Below, one piece after another: positions 27,001 through 33,372 of a stretch of DNA of 64,000 bases. Position numbers and translations under genes: made by a program. Source of the stretch: Prolixibacteraceae bacterium (GTDB taxonomy: Bacteria; Bacteroidota; Bacteroidia; Bacteroidales; Prolixibacteraceae); NCBI GenBank assembly GCA_003537645.1, contig DPRM01000077.1, forward strand, positions 12,843-76,842, in the 5' to 3' direction. The notes under the pieces are model-generated. The model was not told where the DNA came from. It ran no database searches and was given only the letters and a program-made list of their open reading frames with translations. How positions within the stretch are numbered: position 1 is the stretch's first letter; each line of letters opens with the position of its first letter.

Positions 27001-27169
27001 TGTTTTTCTTACAATTATCTCAACTGTTTTGGGACTTGTCCCGTTTATCTGGTCGGGACAGAAAGAAGTCTTTTGGTTCGCTTTTGCTGTTGGGGCAATG
27101 GGGGGATTGGTTTTTTCGATTGTGGCGATATTATTTTATTTGCCTTTGTTTTTGAGGTTTAAAAAGTAA
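24035..27169 (+). CDS. RND efflux inner-membrane permease 2 (intact copy)
   Basis: The 1044-residue product has the full RND layout: TM1 (SILIIFILLVIVGISLLPLL), porter loop, TM2-6 (about 335-475, with GITISFGMVIDSSIIMIDHI as the TM4 region), a second porter loop, and TM8-12 (about 885-1040, including LCGIVVNAGLYIINDYNN). The N-terminus differs from the two truncated copies: it starts with TTG and ITSIKSPPSS where they have GTG and LKKHNQYRPSS, so the original start was lost by rearrangement. It may share the adaptor at 7609. Transported substrate unknown; the cassettes inserted ahead of it suggest the peptides. Confidence 0.9.
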   Translation: MITSIKSPPSSFSILIIFILLVIVGISLLPLLNVQLTPSRSLPGLSVGYYWPDASARVIEQEVTSRLEGLFSGVKGIKEVSSVSSKGYGRISLSFKKTVNPDAARFEVASLIRQAYPGLPGQVSFPELSMSASGQNTSPILTYTLNASASPFFIQKYAEDHLVPNLSVIPGVNGVKVYGSTPYEWEIRFDNEQAQLLGIRSQEIAQSLSSFFNEEYLGQGSISYKGTETLSGFYLRNSISDSINWRSVPVKKVNGRMVHLGDIATIAYKEQQASSYFRINGLNTINLVVYPNDNVNNLTLGKRVKEEIERLKAGLPSGYSLLLTHDSTQFLNDELNKIGLRTIFSLLILLTFVLLISRRFNYLLLITISIVANLVIACIFYFVLGIEIHIYTLAGITISFGMVIDSSIIMIDHIHHQGNRKAFLAILAATLTTIGAMSVIFFLKEEQKINLIEFAQVIIVNLTVSLLIALFLIPALMEKVKLKKQGSRSTFRRKRRAVRFSSFYGWFIRFSKRYKWAWLVVFVLGFGLPVQWLPQKIEKEGTWAEGYNKTVGNAWFSENIRPTAEKVLGGSLRLFSEYVFENSFYSEPSRTTLYARGKMPEGCTVQQLNDAVMLMENFLSKFDEIELFQTSITAYNNSAITIQFKPEFEFGSFPYFLKEEITSKAISLGGMDWDVYGVGRGFSNSLNSGYKNSRIILEGYNYDQLYRYAEQLKSRLEENERVNEIEISGSSGWNAKTLHEYVLYFDHEGLGLNEVDAVQFYSFLKDKVYKANLAPVYSNNELQPVSLVSDSYGHFNVWDLNNRPISIGDKQFKLSEFGKVSKQKSGNDIHKTNQQYQLVVAYDFIGPEPLSKIVRERHEKELAEVLPLGYSIKQYHWGAWDKKDKKQYYLILLVILIIYFICAILLESFRQPFAIISLIPVSFIGVFLTFYLFDFNFDQGGFASFILLCGIVVNAGLYIINDYNNFCRAKGVRNNIRLYLKAFNHKIIPVFLTIISTVLGLVPFIWSGQKEVFWFAFAVGAMGGLVFSIVAILFYLPLFLRFKK

Positions 27170-27204
27170 TTATCGCTTTTTTATTCAAACTAAGATTAAA
27201 GAAC

Positions 27205-27552
27205 ATGAAAAATGTAACAAAACAACTGGTAGGAGCCGCAGCGCCTAAATTTATCCTGACAATATTGGCACTCGGCGACAGCTATGGCTTAGAAATAGTA
27301 CAACGGGTGAAAGAGCTGACAAACGGCGAGATCAATTGGCAGGCAGCCAGTATTTATCCGGTTTTAAAGAAAATGGAAGCAGTTGGTTTAATTTGTTCGG
27401 ATTGGAGAATGGGCGAAACCGTGCGCCCACGAAAATATTATCGCATCACTGAAGAGGGAAAAGCTGAACTGCAAAATCAGAAGAATGAATGGGATGCGAT
27501 GAACAAGATATTTACCATACTATTAGGTGGTCAAAACACATCTTCATTGTAA
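27205..27552 (+). CDS. PadR-family transcriptional regulator
   Basis: The 115-residue product has the PadR winged-helix pattern: FILTILALGDSYGLEIVQRV, INWQAASIYPVLKKMEAVGLI, and the wing VRPRKYYRITEEGKAEL. It lies 35 bp behind the RND permease 2 stop. PadR proteins often control efflux genes next to them, so autoregulation of the pump is plausible. It is the last host gene before the phage-like element. Confidence 0.9.
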   Translation: MKNVTKQLVGAAAPKFILTILALGDSYGLEIVQRVKELTNGEINWQAASIYPVLKKMEAVGLICSDWRMGETVRPRKYYRITEEGKAELQNQKNEWDAMNKIFTILLGGQNTSSL

Positions 27553-27664
27553 TTGGGTTGAAAAACGACCAATATATAGTTGTTCTAATTTTCAATAATA
27601 TTTGATCGAAAACTTTGATTTCGGGGTATTTTTTCTGGTAGGTTTTTAGATTTGCTTCAAAAAC

Positions 27665-27673
27665 TGTCCTTTC
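27665..27673 (+). promoter_or_regulatory. TGTCCTTTC motif, site 1
   Basis: This nonamer lies 61 bp before the first gene of the phage-like element. It recurs at 33259, 37131, 44888 (one mismatch), 46912 and 63556, each time ahead of a transcription-unit start. Confidence 0.45.
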
Positions 27674-27733
27674 TCTACTTATCCACCCCATCTACATTTG
27701 GGCTACTAATTCATTTATTCAGCCCATCTACCT

Positions 27734-28015
27734 ATGAAAATCGAAACCATACGCCGCAACCTGGTTCTGAAAGAGCTGGAAGCAAAGGAAACGCCCGAGG
27801 GAAAACAGGTCATCTTCTCGCTCAAATTCATCAAGAAAGATGGAGAATTGGTATTCATACCCCGTGCTGTTGCAGCCGGGCTAAAATTCAGCATGACCGA
27901 AAACCGGATGCGCGGAGTTTTACCCGTGGACGTCTTTGGAAATGCCAGCAGCCATGTCACCCCGGTGCATATTGATGCATTCATCGAGTTCAATGGTAAA
28001 AAAGTACGCATGTAA
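27734..28015 (+). CDS. hypothetical phage-element protein
   Basis: The 93-residue soluble protein (KIETIRRNLVLKELEAKETPEG...) is predicted to be mostly beta, with no signal or membrane segment. I do not recognise the family. As the first gene of the element, 38 bp upstream of the portal-like gene, it could be a small head or regulatory protein. A hairpin GGGCGATC / GATCGTCC follows its stop directly, with a short T run. Confidence 0.6.
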   Translation: MKIETIRRNLVLKELEAKETPEGKQVIFSLKFIKKDGELVFIPRAVAAGLKFSMTENRMRGVLPVDVFGNASSHVTPVHIDAFIEFNGKKVRM

Positions 28016-28053
28016 GGGCGATCCTAAGTGATCGTCCTTTTAAATAAATACAC

Positions 28054-29418
28054 ATGGCCAACATTCTTTTCAATCAACAAGGCGTTCCATTATTGGCTTC
28101 AGGCAGAAGCTACCTGGGCGCTACAACCGGCGTTCCTGCCGACCTACCCAAAACCACTGCATCACCCAAACCATCCGGCTCCGATCTGGATAAAACCCGC
28201 GTTGGCAACTACGAGATTGCCAGCTGGGGATCCAATAACGACTGGCCAAAAAAAGCAGACGAGATCATCGGTAAGGTGGGAACACTCAATACTGGCCTGC
28301 GCTTTACCCGGAATTTCACTTTAGGGCAGGGCATCTTTCCCTGCATCATTTCGGGATATGACAACAAAGGCAATGAACTGATGGCAGCACCAAAAGATCA
28401 GTCGCTGGCTGTTTTCGCCAACAGCAGGATGGTTCGCCGATACATGGAAAAAGCCATTCGCGATTACCTGAAACTTGGGATTGGTTACGTCCAGTTTCTT
28501 TTCAACGAAGATGGCAGCCAGGTTGTCGGGATCAACACCATCAATGCCAAATACTGCCGTTTGACAGTTGCCAACAAAGACGGAGTCATCGAAAAGTGCA
28601 TCGTTTCCGGTCGCTGGCCCGATAATCCGGGCGAAGGCGAATACACCATTTACGATGTGCTGGACGAATACGATCCGTTTGCCGATCTTCAGCGCCGTCG
28701 CTGGGCTGGTCAAACCAAAGGCAAATCGTTTGTGATGTGCATCCGCGATTCGTGGAGCAACAACGAGTACTATTCTTCACCTCTATGGTATGCCGCTTAT
28801 CTGGCTGGTTGGGTTGACATTGCCAACATGGTACCGGCATTTCTGAAGAAAGCCTACACCAACCAGATAACCTGGAAGTGGCACATCCAGATTCCGTATG
28901 CCTTTTGGGACAAACAATTCCAGGCCAACCAGTATGCCAGCATCGACCTTCGAAAAGCAGCCATCGAGCAGTACATGGATGATGTTGAAAACAACCTTTG
29001 CGGAGTAGATAATGCTGATAAACCCATTTTTACCTTTTTTGAAATCAACCCAATGAACGGGAAAGCAGAAGAAAAATGGATCATCGAGCCGCTGAACAAC
29101 AAGCTGAACAATGAGCAGAATCTGGTGACATCAGCCGCAGCCAATTCCGAGATCATGTTTGCCATCATGGTCAATCCCAATGTGATGGGAGCGGGGATGC
29201 CCGGTGGCGCTTATGCCGGAAACCAGGGAGGAAGCAACATCCGCGAAGCCTATCTGGTCAATGTGGCCAATGCCTGGCTCGACAGGCAGACCATTCTTGA
29301 TCCAATCGAGATTTACCACCGTTTTAACGGCGGCGATGAAAACGTGGAATGGCGTTTCCGGAATACCGTTCTGACAACCCTTGATTCCGGAGCCGGAACC
29401 ACCAAAACACTAAGTTAA
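28054..29418 (+). CDS. phage portal-like protein
   Basis: The 454-residue product has portal-type features: a central DYLKLGIGYVQFLFNEDGSQ leading to INTINAKYCRLTV (the wing segment that in portal proteins reads G-x-AY-x-E followed by L-x-P-x-x-V-R), a long helical region (residues 250-310), and a C-terminal part with LVTSAAANSEIMFAIMVNPNVMG and GGSNIREAYLV. Portals form the dodecameric DNA channel at the head vertex. Neither a terminase nor a capsid gene is adjacent, which is unusual. Confidence 0.65.
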   Translation: MANILFNQQGVPLLASGRSYLGATTGVPADLPKTTASPKPSGSDLDKTRVGNYEIASWGSNNDWPKKADEIIGKVGTLNTGLRFTRNFTLGQGIFPCIISGYDNKGNELMAAPKDQSLAVFANSRMVRRYMEKAIRDYLKLGIGYVQFLFNEDGSQVVGINTINAKYCRLTVANKDGVIEKCIVSGRWPDNPGEGEYTIYDVLDEYDPFADLQRRRWAGQTKGKSFVMCIRDSWSNNEYYSSPLWYAAYLAGWVDIANMVPAFLKKAYTNQITWKWHIQIPYAFWDKQFQANQYASIDLRKAAIEQYMDDVENNLCGVDNADKPIFTFFEINPMNGKAEEKWIIEPLNNKLNNEQNLVTSAAANSEIMFAIMVNPNVMGAGMPGGAYAGNQGGSNIREAYLVNVANAWLDRQTILDPIEIYHRFNGGDENVEWRFRNTVLTTLDSGAGTTKTLS

Positions 29419-29429
29419 TAAACCCAAAG

Positions 29430-29562
29430 CCCCACCTAAATCCTCCCCGAGGGGGAGGACTAAAAAAATGCTTTGAATGAGACTTTTACAAATTTGAAAT
29501 ACTAACAATTGCACCGCTTTCTTGCTCCCTCACCCTTTGGGGAGGGTTGGGGTGGGGCTGCT
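29430..29562. repeat. GC-rich interspersed hairpin repeat (CCTCCCC...GGGGAGG type), copy 1
   Basis: The gap between portal and next gene holds GCCCCACCTAAATCCTCCCC plus GAGGGGGAGG and, after a spacer with GCTTTGAATGAGAC, CTCCCTCACCCTTTGGGGAG followed by GGTTGGGGTGGGGC. This is a repeat widespread between genes of Bacteroidota. Further copies are at 31395-31475 and 33319-33352, also between phage structural genes. Confidence 0.75.
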
Positions 29563-29573
29563 AATTTTTTTCT

Positions 29574-30557
29574 ATGCTATTTTCAACACTCACCGAAATT
29601 CAGCAACATATAGCCGTTGGTAACGGCACCGATTTTAACCGCTTAAAACCACATATTCTGAACGCTGAAACTGCTTATATCTGTCCATTGCTTGGAACTG
29701 AAATGTTTGCCAAACTGCAGGAATTCTTCGACAATCCGCCTTCCGCAGAGCTTGCCGAAGAACAAAAAATAATCGGAGAACTCCTGAAAAAAGTTCAGAA
29801 ATCGCTGATCCATCTGGCTTACTGGATGGGTTTTCAGGTGCTGAATGCCACCATTTCCGACGGTGGGTTTAAGCGCAGCGAAAACGAGAAAATGAAGAGC
29901 CTTTTCAAATACCAGGAAGACGAATTGAAGGAATATTTTAAAAATGCCGGTTTTAATGCTTTGGATGAAGTCCTGGAATATCTTGAAGGTAATATGGAAC
30001 AGTTCAGCGATTTTAAAACCTCTGCCAACTGGACCATCCTTAAATCGGCATTTATTCCGGATACCAAAACCTTTGATTCCATCATTTTTATCAACTCCAG
30101 CCGCCTGACATTTCTTCGCCTGAAATCCTTTTCCGGTCTGGTAGAAGACCTGTCCATCAAGCCAATCTTGGGCGAAGCAATCTTCACTGAAATTAAAACT
30201 GAAATGGTAAAAGTTGAAGTTCCGGCCAAAGTCAAAAACATACTTCCGTATATCCGGAAGGCCGTAGCTTACCTTTCTGCGTCCCGGTTAATGGAAGAAT
30301 CAGGATCCGACCTGACAGAAAAAGGCCTGTATTTTGAAAGCACTTCTGCAGGTTTTAAGAATGACCGCAGCAAGCAACCCAGCAATCCGGAGCAGGTTGC
30401 CGCATTGGCCGCACGCTACCGCGCCATTGGCGAAAGTTATCTTGAACAGCTCAAAAGCTACCTGATAGCCCATCCGCAGGATTGGCCAGGCTATTCAGGT
30501 CAACCCGGGAATGTATTGCGAAGAAACAACACCAATAGAAAAACATTTTGGGCATGA
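29574..30557 (+). CDS. phage head-tail region protein (DUF6712-like)
   Basis: The 327-residue, largely helical protein starts MLFSTLTEIQQHIAVGNGTDFNRLKPHILNAE. The pattern of an N-terminal helix, a YICPLLGTEMFAKL stretch and a repeated second half (LRLKSFSGLVEDLSIKPILG) fits the Bacteroidota phage family DUF6712, found between portal and tail genes. The two halves look like an internal duplication. It is probably a head-completion or adaptor protein. Its stop overlaps the next start by 4 bp. Confidence 0.55.
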   Translation: MLFSTLTEIQQHIAVGNGTDFNRLKPHILNAETAYICPLLGTEMFAKLQEFFDNPPSAELAEEQKIIGELLKKVQKSLIHLAYWMGFQVLNATISDGGFKRSENEKMKSLFKYQEDELKEYFKNAGFNALDEVLEYLEGNMEQFSDFKTSANWTILKSAFIPDTKTFDSIIFINSSRLTFLRLKSFSGLVEDLSIKPILGEAIFTEIKTEMVKVEVPAKVKNILPYIRKAVAYLSASRLMEESGSDLTEKGLYFESTSAGFKNDRSKQPSNPEQVAALAARYRAIGESYLEQLKSYLIAHPQDWPGYSGQPGNVLRRNNTNRKTFWA

Positions 30558-31339
30558 TCAGTTTAAGCATCCGTTACCAGTCAATACCAATGGTTCCGCT
30601 AAGGAAAAACATTAATGGCAGTATGCCGCAGTTTTGGGCGGAACTGTCGGCAAATCAACTGATCGCAGTGGCAAGCCTTTCTCAAAATGCAATTTCTGAA
30701 CTGAAATTTCTGAATCGCATGACCGGAATCCCGATCAGGGCATTAAAAAAGCTCTCTGATTTTGAGCGCTACAAAATCACAGAAAATCTTGCATCAGTGC
30801 TTGAAATGAAAGCCCATCACAGATTCATTATCCCGGAACTGAAACTATCTAAAAAATGCAGATTGTATGCTCCACAAGCCAAGCTCAAAGCGGTCAGCTT
30901 TGCGCAGTTTATTTTTGCCGACACCTACTTTGGCAACTATCAGGAAACCGGGAACGAGGCAGATCTGAATAAATTCATCGCCTCGCTTTACCTGAAACAA
31001 GATGAATTGTTTGATGAAAAACACATTCAATTGCGGCATTCCCAGATCGGTAAAATTGACAAAAAGATCCGTCAGGCCATTGTCCTGAACTTCCAGTTGA
31101 TTCATGAATGGCTCGCATTGGCGTACCCGTTGATCTTTCAGAAAAACGTACAGGTGGTGGAAAACGAATCTCGAAACCCGGAACCCATATCCCGTAACTC
31201 TTCCCCCTGGATCAAAGTCTTTCAAAACCTGGTTGGAGACGATATCCTGCACGACGAAGTTTGGGCTGCCAAACCAGTCAATACCATCTTCGCCTATATG
31301 ACCAGAAAATACAAGGAAAATGTAAGAATGAAAAAATAA
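30554..31339 (+). CDS. hypothetical phage structural-region protein
   Basis: The 261-residue product starts with ATG overlapping the previous TGA, so it is translationally coupled; an earlier in-frame TTG at 30548 is less likely. It is mainly helical (LIAVASLSQNAISELKFLNRMTG, KADLNKF-like segments) without signal or membrane segments. I recognise no family. By position it is a head-tail joining or assembly protein. Confidence 0.65.
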   Translation: MISLSIRYQSIPMVPLRKNINGSMPQFWAELSANQLIAVASLSQNAISELKFLNRMTGIPIRALKKLSDFERYKITENLASVLEMKAHHRFIIPELKLSKKCRLYAPQAKLKAVSFAQFIFADTYFGNYQETGNEADLNKFIASLYLKQDELFDEKHIQLRHSQIGKIDKKIRQAIVLNFQLIHEWLALAYPLIFQKNVQVVENESRNPEPISRNSSPWIKVFQNLVGDDILHDEVWAAKPVNTIFAYMTRKYKENVRMKK

Positions 31340-31394
31340 AAGAACGCTTTGAATGAGAATACACTATGAATATTAACTATACAAATAATCGCAG

Positions 31395-31475
31395 CAATTC
31401 TTCCTCCCTCTCTTTTGGAGAGGGCCGGGGTGAGGCTGTTTAAACAAAAAGCCCCTCCTACGGAGGGGTTGGGGA
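31395..31475. repeat. GC-rich interspersed hairpin repeat, copy 2
   Basis: CTCCCTCTCTTTTGGAGAGG followed by GCCGGGGTGAGGC, and GCCCCTCCTACGGAGGGGTT, each fold into hairpins. They fill the gap between two structural genes, and the upstream spacer CGCTTTGAATGAGA is shared with copy 1. Confidence 0.75.
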
Positions 31476-31485
31476 GGCCTCTATC

Positions 31486-31989
31486 ATGTCAACTTTTTCA
31501 CAACTTGTTTCCTACTTCGAAAACCTTGCACGATTGCACAAGGGTATCGGACACACCGACAGCGAAAAGCATTTTTTCAGGATGGAAGTCGATGAAGTAT
31601 TGGGAGGCATCAACCGAACAGATGTCAGCTATCCATTTCTTATTCTTGAAGGTTATAACTACGATTTCACAGACAACAAGAGCGACAACCTGCTTAAAAA
31701 CCGTCGGGGCGCATTTATGCTGATGGACCATGTGGCAGACCCATCCAACTATGATGCCATCCATCAGGTATGGCAAAACATGGAAGAAATCGGCGATGAA
31801 CTGTTGGTCAGGATCAAAGCCGACAAGCGTAATCCGCTTGCACCCGCGGTCCGTGATTTTGATTTCTCCAGCGTGGAAGCCATGCTTATTGCAAATGAAC
31901 TGGATGGAAATTATGGCATTCGTTACTCCTATACAATTACTTCACCCCGAATCAACGAAATCGACCCATACAAATGGTTACAGGAATAA
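31486..31989 (+). CDS. hypothetical phage tail-region protein
   Basis: The 167-residue soluble alpha/beta protein has the motif YPFLILEGYNYDFTDNKSDN and a C-terminal YGIRYSYTITSPRINEIDP. No family recognised. Size and position before the tape measure gene would suit a tail completion or tail terminator protein. It overlaps the next gene by 16 bp. Confidence 0.65.
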   Translation: MSTFSQLVSYFENLARLHKGIGHTDSEKHFFRMEVDEVLGGINRTDVSYPFLILEGYNYDFTDNKSDNLLKNRRGAFMLMDHVADPSNYDAIHQVWQNMEEIGDELLVRIKADKRNPLAPAVRDFDFSSVEAMLIANELDGNYGIRYSYTITSPRINEIDPYKWLQE

Positions 31990-32447
31990 AGACAGCACAG
32001 GCTGGTCAGGAACTGATTCAAAAGCAGAATGCCCTAGTTTTGAGATGGACACCCAAAGTCCGGTCGGCGCTACGCGGCAGTGCAAGATGGTTTTCTGATG
32101 GGAAATTTGAATCATCGGTCATCAGGGACGGTGGAAAACAAGTCGAACGCAAACTGGCAGCCAGCATCATGAGCAAAGTTGGTAAAAGCTACGGTTTGGC
32201 CAATTACGTGGGCTTCTCCTTCGAACGGCACGGCGTTTTCGTTCACAAAGGCGTTGGCCGGGGCTACCAGTCCAACGGGAAAGGCTTCGTGATCCGCACT
32301 GCCAGAAGGATTCCCGATCCCCATGAACGCTACGCGGTAGAATGGTTCAACCCGGTTTTGGAGAAAAACATTCCCGTTCTGGCTGATGGCATTGCCGAAA
32401 TCAACGCCGATGCAGCGGTGAATGCCACAAGGATGAAAATACGTTAA
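31974..32447 (+). CDS. hypothetical phage head-tail/tail completion protein
   Basis: The 157-residue basic protein (LRWTPKVRSALRGSARWF, then GLANYVGFSFERHGVFVHKG) has a size and position compatible with an HK97 gp10-like tail-completion protein, though I cannot confirm the fold. The ATG at 31974 overlaps the preceding gene, indicating coupling. It is followed by the hicAB unit, which interrupts the structural operon. Confidence 0.6.
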   Translation: MVTGIKTAQAGQELIQKQNALVLRWTPKVRSALRGSARWFSDGKFESSVIRDGGKQVERKLAASIMSKVGKSYGLANYVGFSFERHGVFVHKGVGRGYQSNGKGFVIRTARRIPDPHERYAVEWFNPVLEKNIPVLADGIAEINADAAVNATRMKIR

Positions 32448-32464
32448 CACTATTTTTTGTATTA

Positions 32465-32496
32465 TTTGGATAATAGTAGTAATACTACTATATTTG
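32465..32496 (+). promoter_or_regulatory. hicAB promoter with palindromic operator
   Basis: A Bacteroidota-type promoter is visible: TTTG at 32465-32468, a 20-bp spacer, and TATATTTG at 32489-32496 (consensus TAnnTTTG). The spacer holds a perfect 9-bp inverted repeat, ATAGTAGTA-A-TACTACTAT (32473-32491), that reaches into the -7 element. It lies 28 bp before the hicA start. Repression by HicB, which has a C-terminal HTH, is inferred. Confidence 0.75.
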
Positions 32497-32523
32497 AAAG
32501 GTCAATTAGAAATATATAGTTCT

Positions 32524-32718
32524 ATGAAGATTTGGAAAGCAAAAGAGATCATCAACTTGATTGAGGGGGATGGTTGGTTTCTTGCAAGGCAAAAAGGAAG
32601 TCACAAACATTTCAGGCATCCTACAAAACAAGGAACAGTAACAGTTCCACTTTCAGGAAACGATGATTTACCACCTGGAACAGCAAACAGTATTTTGAAA
32701 CAGGCAGGCTTGAAATAG
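32524..32718 (+). CDS. hicA: HicA-type mRNA interferase toxin
   Basis: The 64-residue product has the HicA dsRNA-binding-like fold: KEIINLIEGDGWFLARQKGSHKHFRHP, with the catalytic His in G-S-H-K-H-F, then GTVTVPLSGNDDLPPGTANSILKQAGL. It cleaves mRNA when free of HicB. The start at 32524 is chosen over 32494 because it gives the normal family length and leaves room for the promoter. hicB follows after 21 bp. Confidence 0.93.
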   Translation: MKIWKAKEIINLIEGDGWFLARQKGSHKHFRHPTKQGTVTVPLSGNDDLPPGTANSILKQAGLK

Positions 32719-32739
32719 CCCATTCAAAAAAATGGAAAC

Positions 32740-33144
32740 ATGAAAAAGGTAACAGTAACAGTAGAAGTGACAGAAAATAATTATGCAGGCCATTTGGATG
32801 ACCTTCCCGGATGTGTCAGTACCGGTAAAACTTTTCGAGAATTGAAAGAGAATATAAATGAAGCTGTTAAAGACCACCTGGAGCTTTCGCGTGAATATGG
32901 TGATCAGATTCCTTCGGCATTCCAGAACGAGTATGAGTTGATTTTTCGTTTCGACACACAAAGTATCTTACAGCATTACCGGGGAGTTTTCACCAACGCA
33001 GCCTTAGAGCGTATTTCGGGAATAAACCAGCGGCAGTTGCAGCATTATGCTTCTGGGAAAACCCGTCCACGTCCGGTACAGGCAAAAAAGATTCAAAATG
33101 CACTCCACCGCTTGGGTGAAGAATTATTGGCCGTTGAACTCTAG
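32740..33144 (+). CDS. hicB: HicB-family antitoxin with HTH domain
   Basis: The 134-residue product has an N-terminal HicB domain (VEVTENNYAGHLDDLPGCVSTGKTFRELKENINEAV) and a C-terminal HTH (LERISGINQRQLQHYASGKTRPRPVQAKKI), which is the DNA-binding type that represses its own promoter. It neutralises HicA. A bidirectional-looking hairpin terminator follows at 33229. The pair is a cargo gene set within the phage structural operon. Confidence 0.93.
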   Translation: MKKVTVTVEVTENNYAGHLDDLPGCVSTGKTFRELKENINEAVKDHLELSREYGDQIPSAFQNEYELIFRFDTQSILQHYRGVFTNAALERISGINQRQLQHYASGKTRPRPVQAKKIQNALHRLGEELLAVEL

Positions 33145-33228
33145 TTCTTAATTAATTAGTAAAGCTACTTTCTGGAACTTAGGGAGAATACAGATATTTC
33201 CTGACTAAAATATATTTTCATACAATAT

Positions 33229-33259
33229 AAAAAAAGCGGCCAATAGCCGCTTTTTTTTT
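33229..33259 (+). terminator. terminator behind hicAB
   Basis: AAAAAAGCGGC-CAATA-GCCGC is followed by nine T. It separates the toxin-antitoxin unit from the tape measure gene. Confidence 0.85.
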
Positions 33260-33267
33260 GTCCTTTC
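33259..33267 (+). promoter_or_regulatory. TGTCCTTTC motif, site 2
   Basis: The motif begins at the last T of the hicAB terminator and lies 106 bp ahead of the tape measure gene; one more member of the six-site set. Confidence 0.45.
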
Positions 33268-33318
33268 CCTTCCACTTTCCCCATCCGATATTTGATGCCA
33301 TATCAACCGCTGCCTTCT

Positions 33319-33352
33319 TTCTCCCTCTCCTTAGGAGAGGGCTGGGGTGAGG
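33319..33352. repeat. GC-rich interspersed hairpin repeat, copy 3
   Basis: CTCCCTCTCCTTAGGAGAGG followed by GCTGGGGTGAGG lies directly upstream of the tape measure gene. It belongs to the same family as the copies at 29430 and 31395. Confidence 0.75.
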
Positions 33353-33372
33353 TTTCTTTTTAATTTTTTCAC

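Noticed and set aside
27553..27664. tRNA gene or clear attachment site at the left end of the phage-like element
   Set aside because: No tRNA-like cloverleaf and no matching direct repeat to the right end can be identified, because the right end lies outside the window.
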